64,000 nt of DNA, taken from NCBI RefSeq assembly GCF_000814845.2, contig NZ_CP010431.2:2232001-2296000 (forward strand). The letters run 5' to 3'. Shown here piece after piece: positions 30,220 through 39,172 of this stretch. The notes under the pieces were generated by a model. That model saw only the letters and a list, made by a program, of their open reading frames with translations, searched no databases and was not told the DNA's origin. Numbering within the stretch: the first letter of the stretch is position 1; every line of letters starts with the position of its first letter. Source of the DNA: Pandoraea sputorum. Its GTDB lineage: Bacteria > Pseudomonadota > Gammaproteobacteria > Burkholderiales > Burkholderiaceae. The position numbers were made by a program, and so were the translations under genes.

Positions 30220-30942
30220 GTGAGCGACCGACTTTTTGCCGTGATCCCGTGTGCCGGGGCCGGTGTACGCGCCGGGGCGGACGTGCCCAAGCAATACCGA
30301 AGCGTCGGCGGACGTCCCATGCTTCACTATGCGCTCGCCGCGTTCGACGCCTGTTCCGAATTCGCGCAGACCGTGCTGGTGCTGGCGCCGGACGACAATC
30401 ATTTCGACGGGCGACGCTTCGGCACGTTGCGTTTCGCCGTGCGCCGCTGTGGCGGGCCGTCGCGCCATGCGTCGGTGCTGGGCGGGCTTCAGGCGCTCAC
30501 CGAGTTCGGTGCGCAGGACACCGACTGGGTGCTCGTGCACGATGCGGCGCGTCCCGGTATTACGCCTGAACTGATCCGTACGCTCGTGGGCGCCCTGCGC
30601 GACGATCCCGTCGGCGGTATTCTGGCGCTGCCGGTCGCCGATACGCTCAAGCGTGAGCAGCCCCCTGTCGAGAAAGGCAAGTTGGCGGCGATTCAGGCGA
30701 CCGAGTCGCGCGACGGGCTCTGGCAGGCGCAGACGCCGCAGATGTTCCGTCTCGGCATGCTCCGTCATGCGCTGGAAGACGCGCTCGCCGCTGGGGCCGA
30801 AGTCACCGACGAGGCCAGCGCCATCGAGCGCATGGGCCATGCGCCGAAGCTCGTGCGCGGTAGCCTGCGCAACTTCAAGGTGACGTATCCCGAAGATTTC
30901 GCGCTGGCCGAGGCGTTCCTCGGCACGGCCAAACCGGCCTGA
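30220..30942 (+). CDS. ispD: 2-C-methyl-D-erythritol 4-phosphate cytidylyltransferase
   Basis: CTP-dependent third step of the MEP isoprenoid pathway. The GTG at 30220 ([19 protein letters not shown]) gives 240 residues, matching the family; the frame opens at GTG 30175, but that extension contains a promoter-like TATAAA. Motifs are [17 protein letters not shown] (glycine-rich CTP loop), [10 protein letters not shown], and [20 protein letters not shown] with the catalytic basic residues. ispF follows 64 bp downstream, as in many proteobacteria. Confidence 0.95.
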   Translation: MSDRLFAVIPCAGAGVRAGADVPKQYRSVGGRPMLHYALAAFDACSEFAQTVLVLAPDDNHFDGRRFGTLRFAVRRCGGPSRHASVLGGLQALTEFGAQDTDWVLVHDAARPGITPELIRTLVGALRDDPVGGILALPVADTLKREQPPVEKGKLAAIQATESRDGLWQAQTPQMFRLGMLRHALEDALAAGAEVTDEASAIERMGHAPKLVRGSLRNFKVTYPEDFALAEAFLGTAKPA

Positions 30943-31006
30943 GCCTCGAGCGTCCGACGTGAACTGACGTATCGTATTTCCGCCTTTGGCGATTTCAAGA
31001 CTCCAC

Positions 31007-31528
31007 ATGACTGAACAAGCTGTTTCTCCTGTTTCGCTGGCCGCACTGTCCAAACTCCGTATCGGTCAGGGCTACGACGTGCATGCCCTCGTGCCGGGCC
31101 GTCCGCTCATCATGGGCGGCGTGACGATCCCGTTCGAGCGCGGCCTGCTCGGCCATTCGGACGCCGACGTGCTGCTCCATGCGATCACCGATGCCGTGCT
31201 CGGTGCTGCTGCGCTGGGTGACATCGGTCGTCACTTCCCGGATACCGACCCGACGTTCAAGGGCGCGAACAGTGTCGTCTTGCTCAAGGAGGCGATGCGT
31301 CGCGTGCGTGAGCAGGGTTACGAGATCCTGAACGTCGACTGCACGGTCATCGCACAGGCCCCGAAGCTCGCGCCGCATATTGCAGCGATGACGCAGTCGA
31401 TTGCGGACGCACTGGGCGTGAGCGTCGCGCAGGTGAATGTCAAAGCGAAGACAAACGAAAAGCTGGGCTACCTCGGACGTCAGGAAGGTATTGAAGCGCA
31501 AGCGGCGGCGTTGCTGATCGGACGCTAA
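31007..31528 (+). CDS. ispF: 2-C-methyl-D-erythritol 2,4-cyclodiphosphate synthase
   Basis: MEP-pathway cyclase, 173 residues. ATG 31007 is the better start; an upstream in-frame start at 30986 adds seven residues. The zinc ligands are in GQGYDVHAL (Asp and His) and in [11 protein letters not shown] (the distal His). [11 protein letters not shown] and the C-terminal [25 protein letters not shown] are diagnostic. It is followed by a strong bidirectional terminator shared with ahpD. Confidence 0.96.
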   Translation: MTEQAVSPVSLAALSKLRIGQGYDVHALVPGRPLIMGGVTIPFERGLLGHSDADVLLHAITDAVLGAAALGDIGRHFPDTDPTFKGANSVVLLKEAMRRVREQGYEILNVDCTVIAQAPKLAPHIAAMTQSIADALGVSVAQVNVKAKTNEKLGYLGRQEGIEAQAAALLIGR

Positions 31529-31581
31529 TGTTGCTGTGGTTCGCTTAAGTCTCTGACCCCACCGTCAGCCGGACAACAAGC

Positions 31582-31620
31582 AAAACGGCGCTACCGGAAT
31601 CTTCCGGTAGCGCCGTTTTT
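31582..31620. terminator. Bidirectional rho-independent terminator between ispF and ahpD
   Basis: An 18-bp perfect stem (31582-31599 with 31602-31619) around a two-base centre. The arms begin AAAACGGCGC and end GCGCCGTTTT, so a T-run is produced on both strands. It separates the convergent ispF and ahpD genes. Confidence 0.92.
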
Positions 31621-31657
31621 ATTGGGCGACGACGTATGTCGTCCGCCGCATCGAAGC

Positions 31658-32185
31658 TTATGCCGCTTCGGCAGCGATCACCTGAGCCGCAGCATTGATG
31701 ACGGCAGCGATACGGCCGACGTCACGCAGTTGCGCGGTGCTCATGCCATGCTCGGCGGAGAGCAACTGCGCGTGCGACTTCACGCAGAAGTGGCACTTGC
31801 CGACGATGGACGCGGCCAGCGCGTACATCTCGAAGCGACGCTGGTCGACACCGCCACGCGTGGCGTAGCCATTCATGCGCAGTTGGGCCTTTTCGTTCTT
31901 GAGCTCGGCGTTGTCGGCCATCTCGAGATACGGATACCAGGTGTTGTTCATGCCCATGAGCGCGGCAGCGGTCAACGCGCCTTCAAGCTCTTCCGGGGCC
32001 AGCACGCCAGCTTCGCGAATTGCCTTGACGAGCGGCTGGCTCTTGGCCGCAAATGCGGCGGCGAGGGCCACGCCGACGGCGTCGTTGCCTTCCAGCGAGG
32101 AGCGGACGATGGTGCCGTCGAGGTTCAGGCGGATGTCCTTGGCGTAGTCAGGGATCTGCGCCTTAATCGCGGTGATGAATTCCAT
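31658..32185 (-). CDS. ahpD: Alkylhydroperoxidase AhpD (carboxymuconolactone decarboxylase-like)
   Basis: 175-residue all-helical peroxidase/adaptor that reduces AhpC or directly reduces peroxides. The redox CxxC motif is C131-H-F-C134 with His138 in VGKCHFCVKSHAQ. The start has AGGAGA upstream. It lies 58 bp behind ahpC, separated by a hairpin terminator, so expression probably depends on read-through from the ahpC promoter. No ahpF is nearby, fitting AhpD as the electron donor route. Confidence 0.95.
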   Translation of the reverse strand: MEFITAIKAQIPDYAKDIRLNLDGTIVRSSLEGNDAVGVALAAAFAAKSQPLVKAIREAGVLAPEELEGALTAAALMGMNNTWYPYLEMADNAELKNEKAQLRMNGYATRGGVDQRRFEMYALAASIVGKCHFCVKSHAQLLSAEHGMSTAQLRDVGRIAAVINAAAQVIAAEAA

Positions 32186-32210
32186 AAATTTCTCCTATTG
32201 CTTTGGGCTG

Positions 32211-32233
32211 AAAAAGCCCGCTTGCGCGGGCTT
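32211..32233 (-). terminator. Attenuating terminator between ahpC and ahpD
   Basis: On the - strand the sequence forms AAGCCCGCGCAAGCGGGCTT followed by TTT (complement 32211-32233). The position just after the ahpC stop and before ahpD suggests partial termination, making AhpC more abundant than AhpD. Confidence 0.8.
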
Positions 32234-32243
32234 CGGGAGACGC

Positions 32244-32792
32244 TTAGAGCGTTTCACCGCCGACTGCACGGTTGCACGGGCAGAGTTCGTCCGTTTGCAG
32301 ACCGTCCAGAATACGCAGAACTTCTTCCGGGTTACGGCCGACGTTCAGGTTGTTCACCGACACGTGCTGGATGACGTTGTCCGGGTCAACGATGAACGTT
32401 GCACGCAGTGCCACGCCAGCTTGCTTGTCACGCACGCCCAGTTGGTCGATCAGAGCACCGGTCGTGTCGCCGAACGAGTAGTGGTTCAGCTTGTTCAGGT
32501 CCTTGTGCTCACGGCGCCATGCCAGCTTCACGAATTCGTTGTCGCTCGAGCCGCCGAGCAGCACTGCGTCACGATCCGAGAAGTCATTGGCCAGCTTGCC
32601 GAATTCCACGATTTCGGTCGGGCACACGAAGGTGAAGTCCTTCGGGTAGAAGTAGATGATCTTCCACTTGCCCGGGAACGAGGCTTCGGTGATCGTTTCG
32701 AAAGCCGACACGCCGTTTTCTTCGTGGTTGTTGAAACCAGGCTTGGCCGCTACGACCGAGAACGCTTCGAGTTTATCGCCGACAGTCTTCAT
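32244..32792 (-). CDS. ahpC: Alkyl hydroperoxide reductase AhpC (peroxiredoxin)
   Basis: 182-residue peroxiredoxin. The peroxidatic Cys57 sits in KDFTFVCPTEIVEFG. C-terminal Cys171 and Cys173 (LCPCNRA) are candidate resolving residues, arranged as in the AhpC/AhpD type and not the AhpF-dependent type (which has the GEVCPA tail). AGGAG precedes the ATG. The upstream region carries a TTGCCA-17-TATACT promoter flanked by an OxyR-like site, so peroxide induction is expected. Confidence 0.95.
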   Translation of the reverse strand: MKTVGDKLEAFSVVAAKPGFNNHEENGVSAFETITEASFPGKWKIIYFYPKDFTFVCPTEIVEFGKLANDFSDRDAVLLGGSSDNEFVKLAWRREHKDLNKLNHYSFGDTTGALIDQLGVRDKQAGVALRATFIVDPDNVIQHVSVNNLNVGRNPEEVLRILDGLQTDELCPCNRAVGGETL

Positions 32793-32888
32793 CGATTACT
32801 CCTAAATTAGTGCGGTTTATGTCGTGATGTCGCACGGACATCAAAACTAGCAACTGACCGAGTTCACGCGATCCCGGTCAACTAAAGC

Positions 32889-32953
32889 AGTATACGCTAT
32901 CGAACATTTGATGGCAATAGCTTATTTTTATGCAGGGGATAGTTAAAACAAAT
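32889..32953 (-). promoter_or_regulatory. ahpC promoter with OxyR-like operator
   Basis: On the - strand, -35 TTGCCA (32912-32917), a 17-bp spacer and -10 TATACT (32889-32894) form a good sigma-70 promoter about 100 bp from the ahpC ATG. Immediately upstream, tetrads at 32917 (ATAG), 32928 (TTAT), 32939 (ATAG) and 32950 (AAAT) keep the 11-bp spacing of the OxyR motif ATAG-N7-CTAT-N7-ATAG-N7-CTAT: two exact, one with a single mismatch and one weak. Placement against the -35 element fits OxyR activation. Confidence 0.6.
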
Positions 32954-33032
32954 CCCGTCGATAGGATTTTGCGGCTTGGGGCGAGGCCAAGCCTTGAGCA
33001 TAGCCAAATTTTCGTCCGATCACATCAAACAC

Positions 33033-34373
33033 TTATTTAGCAAGCGGAAATGACACCGTGATTTCAAGTCCGGAGCCGGGGTGCACGTTGCGCAGCGAGG
33101 CATGGCCTTTGTAGCGCGTTGCGATGCGCTGCACGATGGCCATGCCCAGGCCCGTCCCGTCGGCCTTCGTGCGGGCGGTGTCCACACGATAGAAGGGACG
33201 GAACACGAGGTGCAATTGTTCTTCAGGGATGCCGGGGCCGGTATCGCGCACGCGCATCTCGACGCGCTCGCCGAGGACTCGCGTGGAAATGTGGACGTTG
33301 GCGACGTCGGTTTGCGCGTCGCGGCCGTACTTGCGAGCGTTTTCGATCAGGTTCGTGAGCAGACGCTTGAGGTCGGTCCGCTCGGCCAGTATCAGCGCCG
33401 TATCGGCAAGTTCGACGCTGATGTTCACCTCATCGCGCCCTTCGAAAGCGCTTGCCGTATCGCGCGCGATTTCGGACAGATCCACGGCCTGTGCGGCGCG
33501 CGAAGCCGGGCGTGCGTAGTCGAGGAAGCGGCCGATGATCTCGTCCATTTGCTCGATGTCGCTGATCATGTCGCGCTTGACCGTTTCATCCGACGGGCTC
33601 ATTTCCGTCTCGAGACGAAGGCGCGCGAGCGGTGTGCGCAGATCGTGCGAGATGCCGGCGAGCATCAGTGCCCGGTCGGCTTCGAGCCGGTCGAGTTCCT
33701 CCACCATCTGATTGAAACTTCGGTTGGCCTCTGCCGCTTCGCCCATGCCGCGCTCGGGCAAGGGATCGGGGCGCTGACCTTCGCCGATGGCGCGGGCCGC
33801 GTGGGCGAGTCGCGCGAACGGCCGGTTCACGAGCGCCGTGATGAACGCCGCGCCGATGAGCGAGAGGGCGAGCGCGAACGTCCCCCAACTGAACAGTTGA
33901 AGGCCTGTCGCCGTGTCGATCCGGTCTTGCTCGATGGCTACCCAGTAGTCGTCTTCATCGATCTTGAAGCTGATCCACATGGCGGGGATCTCGTTGACCG
34001 ACGCGGCGATGATGGTGTCGGTGCCAAGGCGTCGTTGTACGTCGCGCGCGATCAGGTCCTGTACGACGCCACCGGGTTGCTTCTCGATCGAATCGGCCGG
34101 TTCGCGCGGATAGACGCGAATGCCTTCGTTACTTTCCAAATCCTGAAGTAGCGCGCGACGCAGGTCCGGCTCGGAATAGAGCAGGGCGGTGCGCGTGAGC
34201 TTGACGATGGAGACGAGTTGCTGCGCGACGCGCTGTGCTCGCGGCTCGCGTTCGATTACGCGAAAGCTCTGATACCACGCGGCGAGACTGACGCCGATGA
34301 GCAGTGCGATGAGGAAAAAGGTACGCCAGAACAGACCGCCGAACAGCCCGCGTACCATCCGAATCGGATGCAT
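33033..34373 (-). CDS. envZ: EnvZ-type sensor histidine kinase
   Basis: 446 residues. TM1 (about 10-32, FWRTFFLIALLIGVSLAAWY), a periplasmic sensing segment, TM2 (about 155-178), HAMP (FARLAHAARAIGEGQRPDP), then the DHp H-box GISHDLRTPLARLRLETEM with the phosphorylatable His. ATPase motifs follow: NLIENARKYG (N-box), RDTGPGIPEEQ (G1) and GTGLGMAIVQRIA (G2). The short cytoplasmic part and pairing with an OmpR-type regulator fit osmo- or envelope sensing. The gene starts 195 bp after ompR ends. Confidence 0.85.
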   Translation of the reverse strand: MHPIRMVRGLFGGLFWRTFFLIALLIGVSLAAWYQSFRVIEREPRAQRVAQQLVSIVKLTRTALLYSEPDLRRALLQDLESNEGIRVYPREPADSIEKQPGGVVQDLIARDVQRRLGTDTIIAASVNEIPAMWISFKIDEDDYWVAIEQDRIDTATGLQLFSWGTFALALSLIGAAFITALVNRPFARLAHAARAIGEGQRPDPLPERGMGEAAEANRSFNQMVEELDRLEADRALMLAGISHDLRTPLARLRLETEMSPSDETVKRDMISDIEQMDEIIGRFLDYARPASRAAQAVDLSEIARDTASAFEGRDEVNISVELADTALILAERTDLKRLLTNLIENARKYGRDAQTDVANVHISTRVLGERVEMRVRDTGPGIPEEQLHLVFRPFYRVDTARTKADGTGLGMAIVQRIATRYKGHASLRNVHPGSGLEITVSFPLAK

Positions 34374-34568
34374 GGGGTTGCTCCGTCTAATGCGTGACGA
34401 GGGCGGGTCGGAAGTTCCGAAGCGCGCAAGATTCGAAATGACGGAGGCTCATGGGAGCCACGGCAAGCGACATGAATTGCGGGAATTGCGAGGTGAGGCA
34501 AGACAAGACGCCGGTGCGCGAATGGGGCGCGACCGGCGTCGTTTTGCAGCGCGAGACGTGATGCGCGA

Positions 34569-35294
34569 TCACGCGCCGCCGTCCGGGATGAACACGTAGC
34601 CGAGGCCCCATACCGTCTGAATGAAGCGGGGGCTGCCCGGGTCCGGTTCGATGAGCTTGCGCAGACGCGAGATCTGCACGTCGAGGCTTCGGTCGAAGAC
34701 TTCGTATTCGCGGCCGCGCGCGAGCTCCATGAGCTTTTCTCGCGAGAGCGGCTGACGCGGATGCCGTGCGAAGACCTTGAGGACCGAGAATTCGCCGGTC
34801 GTCAGGGCAATTTCCTGGCCGTTCTTGGTGAGCGTGCGTGTGGCGAGGTTCAGGGCGAAGTCGCCGAACTCGAACGTCTCCATGGTTTCGCTGGGCGCGC
34901 CCGGAAGTTCCGGCGGGGCCTGGCGACGCAGAACGGCGTGGATGCGCGCGACGAGTTCGCGCGGATTGAAGGGCTTGGGAAGATAGTCGTCGGCGCCCAT
35001 CTCGAGGCCGACGATTCGGTCGACATCCTCGCCTTTGGCCGTTAACATGATGATCGGCGTGCGGTCATTCGCGCCACGCAGACGGCGACAAATAGAGAGA
35101 CCGTCTTCACCGGGGAGCATCAGGTCCAGCACGAGCAGATCGAAGCGCTCGCGCACCCAAAGCTTGTTCATGGCCGTTGCATTTTCGGCCACAAAGACAT
35201 TGAAACCCTGTTCCCCGAGGTAACGACGAAGCAGGTCGCGCAGGCGCGGATCGTCGTCGACAACCAGAATTTTGGGAGAGTTTTTGTTTTCCAT
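34569..35294 (-). CDS. ompR: OmpR-family response regulator
   Basis: 241 residues from ATG 35294 (MENKNSPKILVVDDDPRLR). The receiver domain has acidic pocket DDD (13-15), phosphoacceptor Asp57 (LLVLDLMLPGEDG) and the conserved Lys near 105. The C-terminal winged helix has LTTGEFSVLKVFARHPRQPLSREKL and a DVQISRLRKLIEPDP recognition region. It closely resembles OmpR of beta- and gammaproteobacteria. A GTTACA direct repeat in the upstream region may be an autoregulatory site. Confidence 0.9.
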   Translation of the reverse strand: MENKNSPKILVVDDDPRLRDLLRRYLGEQGFNVFVAENATAMNKLWVRERFDLLVLDLMLPGEDGLSICRRLRGANDRTPIIMLTAKGEDVDRIVGLEMGADDYLPKPFNPRELVARIHAVLRRQAPPELPGAPSETMETFEFGDFALNLATRTLTKNGQEIALTTGEFSVLKVFARHPRQPLSREKLMELARGREYEVFDRSLDVQISRLRKLIEPDPGSPRFIQTVWGLGYVFIPDGGA

Positions 35295-35345
35295 GCCACG
35301 TATCTTAGCCCGAAATGTTGCGAACTGAGGAGGCCGCCAAAGCGG

Positions 35346-35361
35346 GTTACAAAGGGTTACA
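35346..35361. promoter_or_regulatory. GTTACA-N4-GTTACA direct repeat upstream of ompR
   Basis: Two identical hexamers spaced with a 10-bp period lie 52 bp upstream of the ompR start, followed by a degenerate third copy (ATTTACCC). Direct half-sites one helical turn apart are how OmpR-family dimers bind, and GTTACA resembles the core of OmpR boxes. Autoregulation is inference. Confidence 0.4.
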
Positions 35362-35462
35362 CAATTTACCCTACGGCTTGTGCGCTGACCATAGGCAGTG
35401 GGTACACTTGCACCCCTGCCAGGGCAAAAACAGCCGCATGGCATGAAGGACATACGCACAAG

Positions 35463-35789
35463 ATGAGATGGGCTGCTGAGTTTACGCTACTGTTCGGGGG
35501 AATCATGCTCTGGGGACACCTGGGCGTGACCTATGCCCGTCCCGTCGCGCATTTCAGTACGCAGCATCAGGGCGCGAGCGCCCCTCGGATTCAACGCGCG
35601 GCCCCGGCGCCGTCGCCGCGCAACCCCACCAAGAATGCCCCGGCGAGCGATCCCAACGCCGATCGCCGCAACGACGACCTCCCGAATACGCCGCCTGGGC
35701 GACGTCCCAATGGACATATGTCGCCCGAAGACCGACGTTTGCTGCGTCAACACATTCAAGACGCCGTGCGTGAACTGTATAGTCACTGA
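35463..35789 (+). CDS. Small secreted/periplasmic protein of unknown function
   Basis: 108 residues. Residues 1-26 form a Sec signal (FTLLFGGIMLWGHLGVTYA). A Pro/Ala/Asn-rich linker (about 35-80) follows, and a short conserved-looking C-terminal helix block (GHMSPEDRRLLRQHIQDAVRELY). Similar C-terminal blocks occur, from memory, in small exported proteins of Burkholderia/Ralstonia. It is divergent from ompR. The next hairpin terminator is at 35917. Confidence 0.6.
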   Translation: MRWAAEFTLLFGGIMLWGHLGVTYARPVAHFSTQHQGASAPRIQRAAPAPSPRNPTKNAPASDPNADRRNDDLPNTPPGRRPNGHMSPEDRRLLRQHIQDAVRELYSH

Positions 35790-35916
35790 CACGACGCTCG
35801 CCTTTCCCCTTGTCCGAACTGTTCGGATCAGATAGGAATCGCCGCGAAACGCTTCTTCCGAAAACGCCAGTGACGCCACTTTGACGAGAGCGTGACATGA
35901 AGCAAAACCGAACCCC

Positions 35917-35945
35917 GCCAGCCTCTGCCGACGCTGGCTTTTTTT
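35917..35945 (+). terminator. Intrinsic terminator before the DUF1800 gene
   Basis: GCCAGC (35917-35922) pairs with GCTGGC (35933-35938), followed by seven T residues. It ends the transcript from 35463. It lies inside an in-frame upstream extension of the DUF1800 gene (from ATG 35897), which argues that the true start is downstream. Confidence 0.8.
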
Positions 35946-35986
35946 GCGTCCGAAATACCGAGTCCGGCGATGGATTGCCTATTTCG

Positions 35987-37675
35987 ATGGCGTCGCCCGG
36001 GAGGCTCGGGGCATCGGTACCTTCGGTCGCGTCCCCATTGCCCCTTTTTCCCTTATTAACCAGGGCGAAAATTCTTTCCGTCCGTGTGACGGCTCTCTCG
36101 GGGGCGGCAGTGGCAGTTTGCCTTGCGTCGCCGCTCGGCTATGCATCCGGTTCGCGTCACTCGGATGCACAACACACCGCCCAGTCGACGCGTACTAAGG
36201 CTTCGAAGTCGGCGACGTCCGCCGCCGATGCATCCCGCCGCGAACTGACGGCCGACGACGCGCGCTACCTGCTCACGCGCACCGGCTACGCGCCGGACGC
36301 CCGTGAGCTTGCCCCATTCGTCGGCCTGACCCGTGCACAGGCCGTTGACCGGCTGTTGGAACAGACAAGGCGGACGGCAGTTACGCCGCCTCCGGCGTGG
36401 GTCTCGGAGCCGCCGTTGGCCAGTGTGCCGGTCAAGGGCATGACCGACGCGCAGCGTCGTGATCTCAATGAGCGACGCAATCGCATGTCGGCGTCTCTCA
36501 AGGCGTGGTGGGCGCAGGAAATGGCGACCACGCCGTCTCCGCTGACCGAACGCATGACCATGTTCTGGCATAACCACTTCGTCTCGAGCGACGACAAAGT
36601 GCGTGAACCGGTCGTGCTCTATCGCCAGAACGTGCTGCTGCGCGCGAACGCGCTGGGCAACTTCGGCCTGATGCTGCACGAGGTGTCGAAGGACCCCGCG
36701 ATGCTCATCTATCTGGATGGCGCGAATAGCCGCAAGGGGCATCCCAACGAGAACTTTGCACGCGAGGTGATGGAGCTGTTCACCCTGGGCGAAGGGCATT
36801 ACACCGAACAGGACGTGCGCGAGGCGGCGCGAGCCTACACCGGGTGGAGCATCGACCGGCCGACGATGACCTACGTCTGGCGTCCCAATTTCCACGATAC
36901 GGGCGTGAAGACGGTGCTGAATCAGACGGGTGACTTCGACGGCGATCAGATGCTCGACGTGCTGCTGGCGCGTCCTGAGACGGCGATGTTCATCACCAGC
37001 AAGCTTTGGCGCGAATTCGTGTCACCGACGCCCGACCCGGTGCAGGTTAAGCGGATAGCTGCGACGTTCCGAGAGAGTGGCTACGACATTCGTGTCGCAT
37101 TGCGCGCCTTGCTACTCACGTCGGCGTTTTGGGATGCGCGTGCGCGAGGTGCGCTGGTGAAGTCACCTTCCGAGTTCGTGACGGATGCGGTGCGGCAATT
37201 CGACATCGGGTATGACGATCCGCAGATGCTCGCGCAGCAGATGCGGGTGCTGGGGCAGGACCTGTTCCGTCCGCCGAACGTGAAGGGCTGGCCGGGCGGC
37301 GACGCGTGGATCGACAGCACTACGCTGCTCGCGCGCAAGCAGTTCGTCGAGCGTATGTTCCGTGCGACGGAGAACGCTAACGCGGGTGGTCCGTCGATGG
37401 CTGCACCGTCCATGTCGGCGCGTCCAGGCGTGCAGCGTGCGGCGCTCCGTCCCGCGCAGCCGATGTCACGAACGGTGGCGGGAGTGCGCTTCGATCTGTC
37501 TCGCTGGCTGCAGCCCTATACGCTCGGGCCGATCGATGTGCCGGACATGGGGGCGCGCGAGTCCCTGCAGCGCGCTGTGTTGCCACTTGCGCCGGCGGCA
37601 CCGCAAACGCCGGGCGTCAACAGTGCGGCGTTTCTGCAAGCGCTATTGATGGACCCTGCGTACCAGCTGAAGTGA
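35987..37675 (+). CDS. DUF1800 domain protein
   Basis: 562 residues from ATG 35987; an ATG at 35897 is rejected because an intrinsic terminator lies between, and a later start just before the hydrophobic segment is possible. A signal-like segment (TALSGAAVAVCLASPLGYASG) is present. The DUF1800 body follows: LTADDARYLLTRTGYAP, TMFWHNHFVSSDDKV, PNENFAREVMELFTLGEGHY, YTGWSIDRP and PPNVKGWPGGDAWIDS. DUF1800 and DUF1501 genes are usually paired; function is unknown, with suggestions of envelope or extracellular processing roles. Confidence 0.88.
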   Translation: MASPGRLGASVPSVASPLPLFPLLTRAKILSVRVTALSGAAVAVCLASPLGYASGSRHSDAQHTAQSTRTKASKSATSAADASRRELTADDARYLLTRTGYAPDARELAPFVGLTRAQAVDRLLEQTRRTAVTPPPAWVSEPPLASVPVKGMTDAQRRDLNERRNRMSASLKAWWAQEMATTPSPLTERMTMFWHNHFVSSDDKVREPVVLYRQNVLLRANALGNFGLMLHEVSKDPAMLIYLDGANSRKGHPNENFAREVMELFTLGEGHYTEQDVREAARAYTGWSIDRPTMTYVWRPNFHDTGVKTVLNQTGDFDGDQMLDVLLARPETAMFITSKLWREFVSPTPDPVQVKRIAATFRESGYDIRVALRALLLTSAFWDARARGALVKSPSEFVTDAVRQFDIGYDDPQMLAQQMRVLGQDLFRPPNVKGWPGGDAWIDSTTLLARKQFVERMFRATENANAGGPSMAAPSMSARPGVQRAALRPAQPMSRTVAGVRFDLSRWLQPYTLGPIDVPDMGARESLQRAVLPLAPAAPQTPGVNSAAFLQALLMDPAYQLK

Positions 37676-37859
37676 TCACGATGGTGATCGCGAAAACCGC
37701 ATCGATGGGGATGGATGTAACGGCAGGGACGTTCGGGGCAGTTCGGGCGACTGAGACGATTCAGTTCCTTGGGACGCCGGGCGATGGCGAGTTTGGTGAC
37801 AGGTATGTTTGCGACTGGCGCTCGGGCGGTGAGTCCGGGCGGGTCATGAGAGGTGTGAG

Positions 37860-39086
37860 ATGCGTCGACGTGATTTTCTGACGTTCGCTGGTGGTCTCGG
37901 GGCGGCTTGGCTGGCGCCGACGCCGGTGTTGGCCGCTGCGCGCGATCTGTCCGGGATAGTGCCGGGCAGTGGCGGTAAATATGGGAATTTGCTGATCCTG
38001 ATTGAGCTTAAGGGTGGCAACGATGGGTTGAACACGGTCATTCCTTATGCGGACGCAATGTACGCGAGCTTGCGTCCTACGATTGGCATCAAGCGCGAGC
38101 AGGTCGTGCAGCTGGACGAGCACAGTGGTTTGCATCCGGAGATGCGCGCTTTGTTGCCGATGTGGCAGGCGAACGAGTTGGCGATTGTGCAGGGTGTGGG
38201 GTATCCGCAGCCGAATCTTTCGCACTTCCGGTCAATTGAGATTTGGAATACGGCGTCGCGCTCGGACGAGTATTTGCGTGACGGATGGTTGTCGCGGGCG
38301 TTTGCGGAGCAGGCGGTGCCGTCCGGATTCGACGCCGATGGCGTGATCGTCGGCAGTGCGGAGTTGGGGCCGTTGAGCGGTGGCGCGCGGGCGGTGACAC
38401 TGACGAATCCGGCGCAGTTTTTACGCGATGCGAGTCTGGCGTCGACGAATGCTGCGCAGGTGAGCAATCCGGCGTTGGCACACGTGCTGCGGGTGGAGAA
38501 CGACATCGTGAAGGCGGCGGACGGTTTGCGTCCGCGCCAGGGGCAGTACGTCTTGCGCACGCCGATGCCGCAGGGAGCTTTCGGCAATGTGGTGAAGACG
38601 GCGTTGCAGGTGGTCGCCGCTGCGGATTCCCCGAGCGGCGTGCCGCAGCCGGGGCGTGGCGTGGCGGTGTTGCGTCTCACGCTCAATGGTTTCGATACGC
38701 ATCAGAACCAGATGGGGCAGCAGGCGAACCTGTTGCGTCAGTTGTCGCAGGGGATGATGGCGTTGCGGGCTGGGCTGACCGAGCTGAATCGGTGGCGGTC
38801 GACGATGATCGTGACGTACGCCGAGTTCGGACGGCGCCCACGTGAAAATCAGAGTGGCGGGACGGATCACGGCACGGTCGCGCCGCACTTCATCGCGGGC
38901 GGCCGCGTGCGTGGCGGTCTGTATGGCGAAGCGCCGAGACTGGATCGGCTGGACGGCAACGGCAACTTGCCGTTTGCCGTCGATTTCCGCGACGTCTACG
39001 CGACGGTGCTGCAGCGGTGGTGGGGCCTGAACCCGCAGCCCGTGCTGGGCGGCGTCTTCAAGCCGTTGGATGTGATGCGGGTTTGA
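37860..39086 (+). CDS. DUF1501 domain protein with Tat signal
   Basis: 408 residues. The N-terminus MRRRDFLTFAGGLGAAWLA has a twin-arginine motif, so export in folded form is expected. The DUF1501 body (alkaline-phosphatase/sulfatase-like fold) shows IELKGGNDGLNTVIPY, HFRSIEIWNTASRSDEYL, and TYAEFGRRPRENQSGGTDHG near the C-terminus, which are candidate metal-ligand segments. It lies 184 bp after the DUF1800 gene; that spacer holds no supported gene. It is presumed to act with its neighbour outside the cytoplasm. Confidence 0.88.
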   Translation: MRRRDFLTFAGGLGAAWLAPTPVLAAARDLSGIVPGSGGKYGNLLILIELKGGNDGLNTVIPYADAMYASLRPTIGIKREQVVQLDEHSGLHPEMRALLPMWQANELAIVQGVGYPQPNLSHFRSIEIWNTASRSDEYLRDGWLSRAFAEQAVPSGFDADGVIVGSAELGPLSGGARAVTLTNPAQFLRDASLASTNAAQVSNPALAHVLRVENDIVKAADGLRPRQGQYVLRTPMPQGAFGNVVKTALQVVAAADSPSGVPQPGRGVAVLRLTLNGFDTHQNQMGQQANLLRQLSQGMMALRAGLTELNRWRSTMIVTYAEFGRRPRENQSGGTDHGTVAPHFIAGGRVRGGLYGEAPRLDRLDGNGNLPFAVDFRDVYATVLQRWWGLNPQPVLGGVFKPLDVMRV

Positions 39087-39172
39087 GTGGTGGAGGGGCG
39101 TGACGAAGTGATGGCGTGATGGCGTGGGCTGTGATTCGAGCCCACGGTCTGTGCCTGGCGGCGCGCTCAAGC

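Noticed and set aside
37672..37881. 69-codon + strand frame between DUF1800 and DUF1501
   Set aside because: Overlaps the start of DUF1501 and has no ribosome site or protein-like composition.
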